From Rhodospirillales bacterium (GTDB lineage: Bacteria; Pseudomonadota; Alphaproteobacteria; Reyranellales; Reyranellaceae): a DNA stretch of 6,982 bases. A program made the translations under genes and the position numbers. How positions within the stretch are numbered: the stretch's first letter is position 1; each line of letters opens with the position of its first letter. The stretch is from assembly GCA_013205335.1 (NCBI GenBank), contig JABMNB010000385.1, forward strand, positions 1-6,982, written 5' to 3'. The notes below the pieces were generated by a model. It worked only from the letters and a program-made list of their open reading frames with translations, had not been told where the DNA came from and did no database searches. Positions 1 to 6,115 of the stretch are shown in pieces.

Positions 1-852
1 GCCGACCTGCACGAGGTCAACCGCTGGAACCTCGACTTCGTGCGCAGTTCGCCCGCCTCGGCGCGCTACGAAGACCTCGCGGCGCGCCTCGACGAAACGC
101 TGAACTTCATGGCGGCCTGCGGGCTGAGTTCGGCGACGACGCCGCAGATCGCCGAGACCGATTTCTTCACCAGCCACGAGGCGTTGCTGCTGCCCTACGA
201 GGAGGCGCTGACCCGCGTCGATTCGACCTCGGGCGAGTGGTACGACTGCTCGGCGCACATGCTGTGGATCGGCGACCGCACGCGCCAGCCCGATGGCGCC
301 CATGTCGAGTTCCTGCGGGGCGTCCGCAACCCGATCGGCTTCAAGGCTGGCCCGACCCTGCCGACCGACGACCTGCTGCGCCTGATCGACACGCTGAACC
401 CGTCGAACGAGGCGGGCCGTATCGTGATCATCGCCCGCATGGGCGCCGACAAGGTGGGCGACAAGTTGCCTGCGCTGGTCCGCGCCCTCAAGCGTGAAGG
501 CCGCACGGTCGTGTGGTCGTGCGACCCGATGCACGGCAACACCGTCACCGCCTCGAATGGCCGCAAGACCCGCCACTTCGACGCGATCCTGCACGAGGTG
601 AAGGAGTTCTTTGCCGTGCACCGCGCCGAGGGCACTCATCCCGGCGGCGTGCATTTCGAGATGACCGGCCAGGAAGTCACGGAGTGCATCGGCGGCTCGA
701 CCGAGATCACCGTCGACAATCTCAACGATCGCTACGAGACGCAGTGCGACCCGCGGCTCAATGCCAGCCAGGTGCTGGAACTCGCCTTCCTGCTCGCCGA
801 GCAGCTCAAGGCGGAGCGGCTGTCCGTCGCAAGGGCGCGCCCGGCCATCTGA
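1..852 (+). CDS. Class II 3-deoxy-7-phosphoheptulonate (DAHP) synthase, C-terminal part
   Basis: This is the last 283 residues of a class II (plant/mycobacterial-type) DAHP synthase; the start lies left of the window. The enzyme condenses phosphoenolpyruvate with erythrose 4-phosphate, the first step of the shikimate pathway, in the cytoplasm. Fragment residues that line up by spacing with the recalled Mycobacterium tuberculosis enzyme are Lys115 (K306) in GFKAGP and Arg146 (R337) in ARMGADK, both PEP-binding. His178 (H369) in CDPMHGNT, Glu220 (E411) in HFEMTG and Asp250 (D441) in CDPRLN are metal ligands. The intervals between these residues match exactly. The metal-binding Cys and about 190 N-terminal residues fall outside. 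The motif WIGDRTRQ has Asp92 where the M. tuberculosis enzyme has Glu. The frame is open from base 1 to a TGA at 850-852. No regulatory domain is visible in this part. It leads a likely operon with the next two genes. The family call is very secure. Confidence 0.97.
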   Translation, partial: ADLHEVNRWNLDFVRSSPASARYEDLAARLDETLNFMAACGLSSATTPQIAETDFFTSHEALLLPYEEALTRVDSTSGEWYDCSAHMLWIGDRTRQPDGAHVEFLRGVRNPIGFKAGPTLPTDDLLRLIDTLNPSNEAGRIVIIARMGADKVGDKLPALVRALKREGRTVVWSCDPMHGNTVTASNGRKTRHFDAILHEVKEFFAVHRAEGTHPGGVHFEMTGQEVTECIGGSTEITVDNLNDRYETQCDPRLNASQVLELAFLLAEQLKAERLSVARARPAI

Positions 853-894
853 CCGACGTCCGAGGCCTGACGCGCGAGAGCCCGGGGAGGGCCG

Positions 895-2043
895 ATGACG
901 CATCCTGAGAATGGCGAGATCGCGCGCTATACCGATCACTACTTCAATCGTTCGAAGCAGGTGATCGGCAAGTTCGGCGACTGCACGGTGACCTACGCGA
1001 TCTTCATGCGGCGCCCGGTGGTGTTCGCGCCGCGGCTTGCGCTCGAATGGCTGGAGGAGACCGGCCGCGCGCGCAATACCACGGTCGAGCTCGACATGCG
1101 GTACCGCGAGGGCAAGTGGGTCGGCGCCGGCGAGCCGATGATGTACATCACCGGTTCATTCTTCCATCTGGTCGATCTCGAGACGATCTTCCTGCAGAAG
1201 CTGGGTCCTGCCTGTGTGGCCGCCTACAACGCCTGGACCATGTGTGCCGACATGCCGAAGTCGGCCTTTCTCGCCATGGACGCCCGCCACTGCGCCGGCC
1301 GGGAGATGGCCGAGATGATGGCCTATGCCGCCTCCGTCGGCTCGGCGCGTGCCAAACGCAAGGTCGGCGCCGTCGGCTTCATCGGCAACGCCACTCACGC
1401 GACGGCCCATTACTTCGGTCGCGAATATGGGCTTGGCACCATGCCGCACGCCCTGATCGGCTATGCGGGCTCCACGCTGCGCGCTGCCGAGATGTTTCAC
1501 GAGACTTTCCCGACCGAAGGGATGACGGTCCTGGTCGATTACTTTGCGCGTGAAGTTTCCGACTCGCTGGAAGTATGCCGGCGCTTTCCCGAGCTTGCCG
1601 CTCAGGGAAACCTGTCGCTGCGGCTCGATACGACGGGTGGCCGCTATCTGGAGGGACTTGATCCGGCATCGTCCTATGCGGTGCTGGAGAGGTTCTCGCC
1701 GGAATCGATCCGTGGCTACCGGAGCGAGGAGGAGTTGCGCTATCTCGTCGGCACCGGTGTGTCGGCGGCGGCGATCTTCCACCTGCGCGCCGAACTCGAC
1801 CGCAACGGCTTCGACAAGGTCAAGATCGTGGCGTCTTCCGGCTTCGGCCCGGCCAAGTGCCGCATCATGGCCGAGGCCAAGGCGCCGATCGACGTGGTGG
1901 GCTCGGGCTCGTTCCTGCCGTCCAACTGGTCGGAGACCTACGCCACCGCCGACATCGTCGAGTATGCTGGCGAGAAGCGCGTGAAGATCGGACGCGAGTT
2001 CCTGCATCGGAACCGGCCGGCCGACGCTCCGCGGCCGCTCTAG
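895..2043 (+). CDS. Nicotinate phosphoribosyltransferase-family protein (divergent)
   Basis: A 382-residue protein of the nicotinate/quinolinate phosphoribosyltransferase superfamily, expected to make nicotinate mononucleotide from nicotinate and PRPP in NAD salvage. The fold landmarks occur in order: the DARHCAG segment (129-135); GTMPHAL with His185, at the place of the conserved active-site histidine; VLVDYF (212-217); LRLDTTGGR (242-250); VKIVASSGFG (309-318), where relatives usually have a SGGLD-like strand; VVGSGSF (334-340) at the phosphate-binding loop; and a C-terminal DIVEYAG-KRVKIGR segment. The length and layout resemble the short archaeal-type enzymes of about 390 residues more than the longer proteobacterial PncB, so the substrate may differ. 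The ATG is preceded by GGGGAGG (884-890) at four bases, a strong ribosome site. It lies 42 bases after the DAHP synthase gene and 31 before the GST, suggesting co-transcription. The superfamily call is firm; the exact substrate is inferred. Confidence 0.85.
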   Translation: MTHPENGEIARYTDHYFNRSKQVIGKFGDCTVTYAIFMRRPVVFAPRLALEWLEETGRARNTTVELDMRYREGKWVGAGEPMMYITGSFFHLVDLETIFLQKLGPACVAAYNAWTMCADMPKSAFLAMDARHCAGREMAEMMAYAASVGSARAKRKVGAVGFIGNATHATAHYFGREYGLGTMPHALIGYAGSTLRAAEMFHETFPTEGMTVLVDYFAREVSDSLEVCRRFPELAAQGNLSLRLDTTGGRYLEGLDPASSYAVLERFSPESIRGYRSEEELRYLVGTGVSAAAIFHLRAELDRNGFDKVKIVASSGFGPAKCRIMAEAKAPIDVVGSGSFLPSNWSETYATADIVEYAGEKRVKIGREFLHRNRPADAPRPL

Positions 2044-2074
2044 CCTTTCCTGTTTCCGCTTGTTTGGGGATCAC

Positions 2075-2704
2075 ATGCTCAAGCTCTATTTTGCACCCGG
2101 CGCCTGCTCGACCGCATCGCATATCGGGCTCGAGGAGAGCGGGGCGACGTACGACTCGCAGGCGCTTTCCTTCGCCAAGAGCGAGCAGCGGACGCCGGAA
2201 TATCTCGAGGTGAATCCGCGCGGTCGCGTGCCGGCGCTTGTCGTGGACGAGGGCACGATCGTCGAGAACACGGCGATCCTCGATTACATCGCCACGAAGT
2301 ACGCGCCGCACCTGATGCCGACGAATCCGGTCCAGCGCGCCCGCGCCCTCTCGCTGATGGCCTGGTTCTCCAACGCCGTGCATCCGAACTTCACCCATAT
2401 CGGGCGCCCCGAGCGGTTCGCCACCGACGCCGCCGTGTTCGACCATCTCAAGGCGGTGGGTCGCGATAACTTCCACGCCAACCTCAAGGAGATCGACGGC
2501 CTCCTGGCCGGCAAGACGTGGATCCTGGGTGACGAATTCTCGGTGGTCGACGGCTACGCGCTGGTCTTCTACGGCTGGGGCAAGCGCATCGGCCTGCCGG
2601 TGGCCGAACTGCAAAACTATACGGCGTGGAAGGACCGCATGCTGGCGCGGCCGGCCGTGAAGCGCGTGCTGGAACGAGAGCAGAGCGTCCTGCTCGCGGC
2701 CTGA
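2075..2704 (+). CDS. Glutathione S-transferase, beta-class-like
   Basis: A 209-residue cytosolic glutathione S-transferase. The N-terminal thioredoxin-like domain (about 1-78) opens LKLYFAPGACS, with Cys11 at the position of the catalytic-site cysteine of bacterial beta-class GSTs. It carries RVPAL with the cis-proline Pro53, and ENTAI (64-68) at the gamma-glutamyl-binding turn, with Asn-Thr after Glu64. The all-helical C-terminal domain (about 85-205) has the folding N-cap box in FSVVDGY (Ser156, Asp159). Such enzymes conjugate glutathione to electrophiles or reduce mixed disulfides; the physiological substrate cannot be read from sequence. The ATG at 2075 places the first beta strand at residue 2 as usual. 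A TTG five codons upstream is open in frame but less likely. GGGGA (2066-2070) sits four bases before the ATG. It is probably the last gene of the plus-strand unit, followed after 28 bases by a convergent gene. Confidence 0.93.
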   Translation: MLKLYFAPGACSTASHIGLEESGATYDSQALSFAKSEQRTPEYLEVNPRGRVPALVVDEGTIVENTAILDYIATKYAPHLMPTNPVQRARALSLMAWFSNAVHPNFTHIGRPERFATDAAVFDHLKAVGRDNFHANLKEIDGLLAGKTWILGDEFSVVDGYALVFYGWGKRIGLPVAELQNYTAWKDRMLARPAVKRVLEREQSVLLAA

Positions 2705-2732
2705 CCGACCGGAGATCGTCCCCGAGGAGCGG

Positions 2733-3140
2733 TCAGCCGACCACGAAGCTCTGGTACATGAACTGCAGGTCGGCGCTCTCCTGCGGCGTGATCTCGCCGT
2801 CGAGGACCCGGCCTTCCCAGGCGCGCAGCTTGCGCTTGACGTCGACCGGCGTGCGCGGGCTCAGCAGCACCATGAAGAACTGCTCATGCGGCGAGAGTTC
2901 GCGCTCGCGGCGGTAGCCGAAGGGGCCGCTGCCGGGCTGACGTGCGGGAACCGGCGCCGGGGCCGATGAGGGGGAGGTGACGCGCGGCAGGACGGCGTCG
3001 TCGATGATCTGGTCCCAGGTGAGGCCTGCCTCGCGCACCATGGCCGAAGCCAGCTTGGCGGCCGCCAGCGCCTCCTGGGCGTGGCTGCTGTCGAGGATCT
3101 CGAGGACCTTGACCAGGGTGTTGCGATTGAACGTCGACAC
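2733..3140 (-). CDS. Conserved hypothetical protein, DUF2786-like N-terminal helices
   Basis: A 135-residue soluble protein of unknown function. Residues 8-48 form a helical segment with the pattern LVKVLEIL...EALAAAKLA...GLTWDQII. This resembles the N-terminal helices of DUF2786-type proteins, though the match is judged by eye only. A Pro/Ala/Ser-rich linker (about 52-72) follows, then a charged helical C-terminal part (82-133) with LSPHEQFF and KRKLRAWEGRVLDGEITPQE. There is no signal peptide, membrane segment or cysteine. The start is GTG at 3140: an in-frame TAG lies six codons upstream and no other start codon intervenes. AAAGG (complement of 3152-3156) lies 11 bases upstream, a rather long spacing. 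The gene is divergent from the MFS transporter across 71 bases and convergent with the GST. The coding frame is supported by sensible amphipathic helices and by the opposite frames being Arg/Pro-rich. Confidence 0.8.
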   Translation of the reverse strand: MSTFNRNTLVKVLEILDSSHAQEALAAAKLASAMVREAGLTWDQIIDDAVLPRVTSPSSAPAPVPARQPGSGPFGYRRERELSPHEQFFMVLLSPRTPVDVKRKLRAWEGRVLDGEITPQESADLQFMYQSFVVG

Positions 3141-3161
3141 GGGCTGCGCCGCCTTTGACTA

Positions 3162-3188
3162 TTGCATGAGCAACGGGCACTAAGTGCC
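3162..3188. promoter_or_regulatory. Two adjacent palindromes in divergent intergenic region (candidate operator)
   Basis: The 71-base region between the divergent hypothetical gene and the MFS gene holds TTGC-ATGA-GCAA (3162-3173). Two bases later it holds the perfect odd palindrome GGCACT-A-AGTGCC (3176-3188). The symmetry is seen directly; the operator role is inferred from position between two divergent starts. TTGACT (3155-3160) is a possible -35 for the plus strand, but no good -10 sits at 16-18 bases from it. TATAGA (3196-3201) is a possible -10 without a matching -35. No regulator gene is adjacent in the window. Confidence 0.3.
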
Positions 3189-3211
3189 TACAAGATATAG
3201 ATGGATGTGCC

Positions 3212-4426
3212 TTGGATCAAGGCAAGACCCCCGCCAACGCCTTCCCGGTTTACCTCGCCGGCCTTGCCAGCTGGTTCGTGCCGCTCGGCATCCAGATGGT
3301 GCTGTTCCCATGGCTGGTGGCCGTCGTCCTGCACATGGACGCCTTCGCCGTGGGGGTCGCCCAGGCGGCGGTCATGGCGCCGTCGCTGCTGTTCCTGCCG
3401 CTCGGCGGTCTGGTCGCCGACCGCGGCAACGCCCGCCGGCTGCTGCTGCGTTACCATCTGGTCTATGCCGTACCGCCGCTCGCGCTCGCCGTGGTCCTGT
3501 GGTCGGGCGGGCTCAGCTATACGCTCCTGATCGTCTACGGCATCGCCGCCGGCGCCATCGGCGCCTTCGCCATCCCGACGCGCGATGCCCTGCTGCCCGT
3601 CGTGGCGCCCAGAGGCGGCCTGCCCAAGGCGGTGGCGCTGGCAACGGCGCTGCAGTTCGGCGGTCAACTGCTGGGCATCGCCTGCGCCTCTACCGCCGAC
3701 CAGTTCGGCGCCGTGCCGCTCCTGCTGTTGCATTCCGGCATGGTCCTGGCCGGCTGCATCTTCGTGCGGAAGCTGCCCGATCCGCCACCGCATCCGAAGA
3801 CCGAGTATCCGGGCTTCTGGCGCAGCGTCGGCGAGGGCGTGTCGGCGGCGGCCAAGTCGGACCAGATCTGGCCGGTCCTGCTGCTCAACTTCGGGGTCGG
3901 CATCTTCTATGTCGGGCCGTTCATGGCGGTGCTGCCGCTGGCGATCCGCGACCACTATGCCGGCGGCGCGCTCGAACTCTCCTACATGAACCTGGCGTTC
4001 TGGGCCGCGACCATCATCGCCAGCATGGCGCTGGTCGGCCTCGCACGGCGACTGACCCTGCGCGGCCGCCTGATCGGCGGCGCGGTGCTGACGGGCGCGG
4101 TGGTCCTACTGCTGCTCGCGACGCTGCCGCCGTTCCCGGTGTTCCTCGCCCTGATCTTCGTCTGGGGGCTGGGGGCGGGCATCACCATGACGCAGAGCCG
4201 GACCGTGGTGCAGATCGTGGCGCCCGCCACCCACCGCGCACGACTGATGTCGCTGTTTCAGCTGGGCCTGAGCGGCGGCGGCCCGATCGGCGCTCTCCTG
4301 ACCGGCACGATCTGCTCGGTCTGGGGTCTCAAGGTCGCGCTGTTGATCCCGGCGATCGCGATGCTGATCATGATCGCGATCGTCCTGCTGCGCTCGCGCC
4401 TGTGGTCAATGCGCACCGTGGAGTAG
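3212..4426 (+). CDS. MFS transporter (12 TM, EntS-like/MFS_3 type)
   Basis: A 404-residue inner-membrane major facilitator superfamily protein with about twelve hydrophobic segments. The first spans roughly residues 11-38; the loop between helices 2 and 3 carries motif A as GGLVADRGNARRLLL (65-79, Asp70, Arg71, Arg75, Arg76). A central cytoplasmic loop (about 186-217) contains a DPPPHP stretch. The layout, including AIPTRDALLP after helix 4, resembles the EntS/MFS_3 group of small-molecule exporters; the substrate is unknown and the subgroup is judged by eye. The likely start is TTG at 3212. The frame is open back to a TGA at 3167-3169, yet has no ATG or GTG there, and the next in-frame ATG (3296) lies inside helix 1. 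The ribosome site is weak (GGA at 3203-3205). An ATG at 3201 is out of frame. The stop TAG sits in a hairpin shared with convergent hemA. Confidence 0.9.
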   Translation: MDQGKTPANAFPVYLAGLASWFVPLGIQMVLFPWLVAVVLHMDAFAVGVAQAAVMAPSLLFLPLGGLVADRGNARRLLLRYHLVYAVPPLALAVVLWSGGLSYTLLIVYGIAAGAIGAFAIPTRDALLPVVAPRGGLPKAVALATALQFGGQLLGIACASTADQFGAVPLLLLHSGMVLAGCIFVRKLPDPPPHPKTEYPGFWRSVGEGVSAAAKSDQIWPVLLLNFGVGIFYVGPFMAVLPLAIRDHYAGGALELSYMNLAFWAATIIASMALVGLARRLTLRGRLIGGAVLTGAVVLLLLATLPPFPVFLALIFVWGLGAGITMTQSRTVVQIVAPATHRARLMSLFQLGLSGGGPIGALLTGTICSVWGLKVALLIPAIAMLIMIAIVLLRSRLWSMRTVE

Positions 4427-4440
4427 CGACGCTACTCTGC
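4418..4440. terminator. Hairpin spanning both stop codons of convergent MFS and hemA genes
   Basis: GAGTAGC (4421-4427), loop GAC (4428-4430) and GCTACTC (4431-4437) form a perfect 7-bp stem. It can be extended in RNA by two G-U pairs and one G-C pair to 4418-4440. The left arm contains the MFS stop TAG (4424-4426) and the right arm contains the complement of the hemA stop TAG (4432-4434). Neither strand has a T-run after the stem, so a classic intrinsic terminator is not shown. The hairpin could still act as a bidirectional end or as an RNA 3'-end stabiliser. Confidence 0.4.
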
Positions 4441-5655
4441 AGCGACCCGGGTGCCGAGGCCCAGCGTCTGCCAGACATCCTGCAGGGCCGCGACGAGGCG
4501 GGTCATGTCGTCGTCGCCGTGCAGCGGCGTCGGCGTGAGGCGCAGGCGCTCGGTGGCGCGCGGTACGGTGGGATAGTTGATCGGCTGGACGTAGATGGCG
4601 TGACGGTCGAGCAGCAGGTCGCTCGCCTGCTTGCACAGGGCGGCATCGCCCACGAAGACCGGCACGATGTGCGTGGTCGAGGGCATCACCGGGAGGCCGG
4701 CGGCGGCGAGGCGGCGCTTCAGGGTGGCGGCGCGCTCCTGGTGGCGGACACGCAGCTCGGGCTGGCCGCTGACCAGCCGCACGCTGGCCAGCGCGGCGGC
4801 AGCGATCGCCGGCGGCAGCGAGGTCGTGAAGATGAAGCCCGAGCCGCAGGAGCGCACGAAGTCGACCGTGGCCGCCGTCGAGGCGATGTAGCCGCCGACC
4901 ACGCCGAACGCCTTGGCGAGCGTCGCCTGGACGATGTCGACCTTATCGAGCACGCCGTCGCGCTCGGCCACGCCCGCGCCGCGCGCGCCGTACATGCCGA
5001 CGGCATGGACCTCGTCGAGATAGGTGAGGGCGCCATGGCGATGGGCGACGTCGCAGATCTCGCTGATCGGCGACACGTCGCCATCCATCGAATAAACCGA
5101 CTCGAAGGCCACGATCTTGGGCGTCGCGGGATCGGCGGCGCTGAGAAGCTCCTCGAGATGGCGCGGATCGTTGTGGCGGAAGATGCGGCGGGTGGCGCCG
5201 GAATGGCGGATGCCGGCGATCATCGAGGCGTGGTTGAAGGCGTCGGAATAGAGTTCGCAGCCCGGCAGCAGGGCGCCCAGCGTCTGCAAGGTCGTCTCGT
5301 TGGCGACATAACCCGAAGTGAAGACGAGGGCGGATTCCTTGCCGTGAAGAGCCGCCAGTTCGCGCTCCAGCGCCGTGTGCAGCGTGTTGGTGCCCGAGAT
5401 GTTGCGCGTGCCGCCGGCACCCGAACCCTGCGCACCGATCGCCGCCCGCATCGCCTCGACGACCGCGGGATGCTGGCCCATGGCGAGATAGTCGTTGCTG
5501 CACCAGACGGTGACGTCGCGCGGCGCTTCGCCTTCGCGATGGAGGCGGGCGCGGGGAAAGGCACCGACGATGCGCTCCAGTTCGGCGAAGACGCGATAAC
5601 GCCCCTCGTCGCGCAGCCGGCCCAGATGGCCGTTGAAGAAAGCCTCGTAATCCAT
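4432..5655 (-). CDS. hemA: 5-aminolevulinate synthase
   Basis: A 407-residue PLP enzyme that condenses glycine with succinyl-CoA to 5-aminolevulinate, CoA and CO2. It is the first committed step of heme synthesis by the Shemin pathway, found in alphaproteobacteria, and acts in the cytoplasm. Active-site residues fall at the Rhodobacter capsulatus numbering: Asn141-His142 in FNHAS, Asp214 and His217 in YLDEVHAVG, and PLP-linking Lys248 in TLAKAFG. The segments GGTRNISGT (81-89), FESVYSMDGD (184-193), FIFTTSLPP (274-282) and QPINYPTVPR (357-366) are also typical. The N-terminus MDYEAFF matches family starts, so the ATG at 5655 is secure. GGGAG (complement of 5667-5671) lies about 11 bases upstream. 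The length is normal. No heme-regulatory Cys-Pro motif is visible. It follows a small membrane-protein gene by 104 bases and runs convergent with the MFS gene. Confidence 0.98.
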   Translation of the reverse strand: MDYEAFFNGHLGRLRDEGRYRVFAELERIVGAFPRARLHREGEAPRDVTVWCSNDYLAMGQHPAVVEAMRAAIGAQGSGAGGTRNISGTNTLHTALERELAALHGKESALVFTSGYVANETTLQTLGALLPGCELYSDAFNHASMIAGIRHSGATRRIFRHNDPRHLEELLSAADPATPKIVAFESVYSMDGDVSPISEICDVAHRHGALTYLDEVHAVGMYGARGAGVAERDGVLDKVDIVQATLAKAFGVVGGYIASTAATVDFVRSCGSGFIFTTSLPPAIAAAALASVRLVSGQPELRVRHQERAATLKRRLAAAGLPVMPSTTHIVPVFVGDAALCKQASDLLLDRHAIYVQPINYPTVPRATERLRLTPTPLHGDDDMTRLVAALQDVWQTLGLGTRVAAE

Positions 5656-5666
5656 TCGGCGTCGGT

Positions 5667-5726
5667 CTCCCGCGCCTATTTTAGTCGCAACGGACCTTTC
5701 CCCTCAGACACAATTGGTCGCGGGAG
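5667..5726 (-). promoter_or_regulatory. Inverted repeat in hemA leader overlapping the ribosome binding site
   Basis: Reading the minus strand, CTCCCGCG (5726-5719) is followed 44 bases later by its exact reverse complement CGCGGGAG (5674-5667). The second arm contains the GGGAG that serves as the likely ribosome site of hemA. Pairing of the arms in a transcript entering from upstream would cover that site. TAAAAT (complement of 5678-5683) between the arms resembles a -10 box, but I see no convincing -35 at 16-18 bases. The repeat is seen; any regulatory role is inferred. The rest of the 104-base gap (5656-5759) shows nothing further that I recognise. Confidence 0.3.
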
Positions 5727-5759
5727 CCGGCGAGAACTAGAGTCGTTCGCAGAGAGCGC

Positions 5760-6113
5760 TCAGCGCAGGAGCGGTACGACGAGCGCGATGCTCAGGAAAA
5801 GCGATACCGACAGGAGCGGCAGGGCGCCCAGCCAACGGGTCTGTCCCGGCAGGCCGTCCCAATGGCGAATCGTCGGCACGGCGGCCCACAACGCAAACAG
5901 GAAGCCGAGCGCCCAGAACAGCAGGGCGAGCGGCAGCGCGACGTTGACCTGGTCGTCGGTGGCCGTCGCGATGCCGAGGCCCACGACGGCCGGCGGGATC
6001 GCGGCGGTGAACAGCGACACCGCCCAGATCGCCCGCGTGCGTATGCGCTGGCCCGTTCCGAAGGGCGGCGTGCGGTCGGGAATCGCGCCGCCGCCTTCGG
6101 AGCCAGCGCTCAT
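5760..6113 (-). CDS. Small hypothetical membrane protein, three predicted TM helices
   Basis: A 117-residue protein I do not recognise. A polar, Gly/Arg-containing N-terminus (1-28) precedes three hydrophobic segments at about 29-50, 57-79 and 94-115, and the chain ends almost directly after the third. Between helices 2 and 3 lies a polar loop with IRHWDGLPGQTRW (82-94). No catalytic motif or cysteine is seen, and there is no clear signal-peptide cleavage site. The ATG lies two bases after the TGA of the upstream aminotransferase gene. AAGGG (complement of 6120-6124) sits six bases before it, within that gene's last codons, so translational coupling is likely. The hydrophobic periodicity supports this frame over the Arg-rich overlapping alternative at 5737-6270. 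It may be an accessory of the operon; its function is unknown. Confidence 0.8.
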   Translation of the reverse strand: MSAGSEGGGAIPDRTPPFGTGQRIRTRAIWAVSLFTAAIPPAVVGLGIATATDDQVNVALPLALLFWALGFLFALWAAVPTIRHWDGLPGQTRWLGALPLLSVSLFLSIALVVPLLR

Positions 6114-6115
6114 GC

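Noticed and set aside
1156..2007. A 283-codon open frame antisense to the phosphoribosyltransferase gene
   Set aside because: The composition is Arg/Gly/His-rich without motifs, and the opposite strand encodes a recognisable enzyme over the same bases.
2701..2736. CTGACC and GGTCAG flanking the GST/hypothetical convergent junction as a terminator
   Set aside because: The stem is only six base pairs with a 24-base loop, with no convincing inner pairing and no T-run. It is noted as a weak inverted repeat, not annotated.
3155..3201. TTGACT with downstream TATAGA as a sigma-70 promoter for the MFS gene
   Set aside because: The spacing between the two hexamers is 35 bases, far from 16-18, and no better -10 lies at the right distance from TTGACT.
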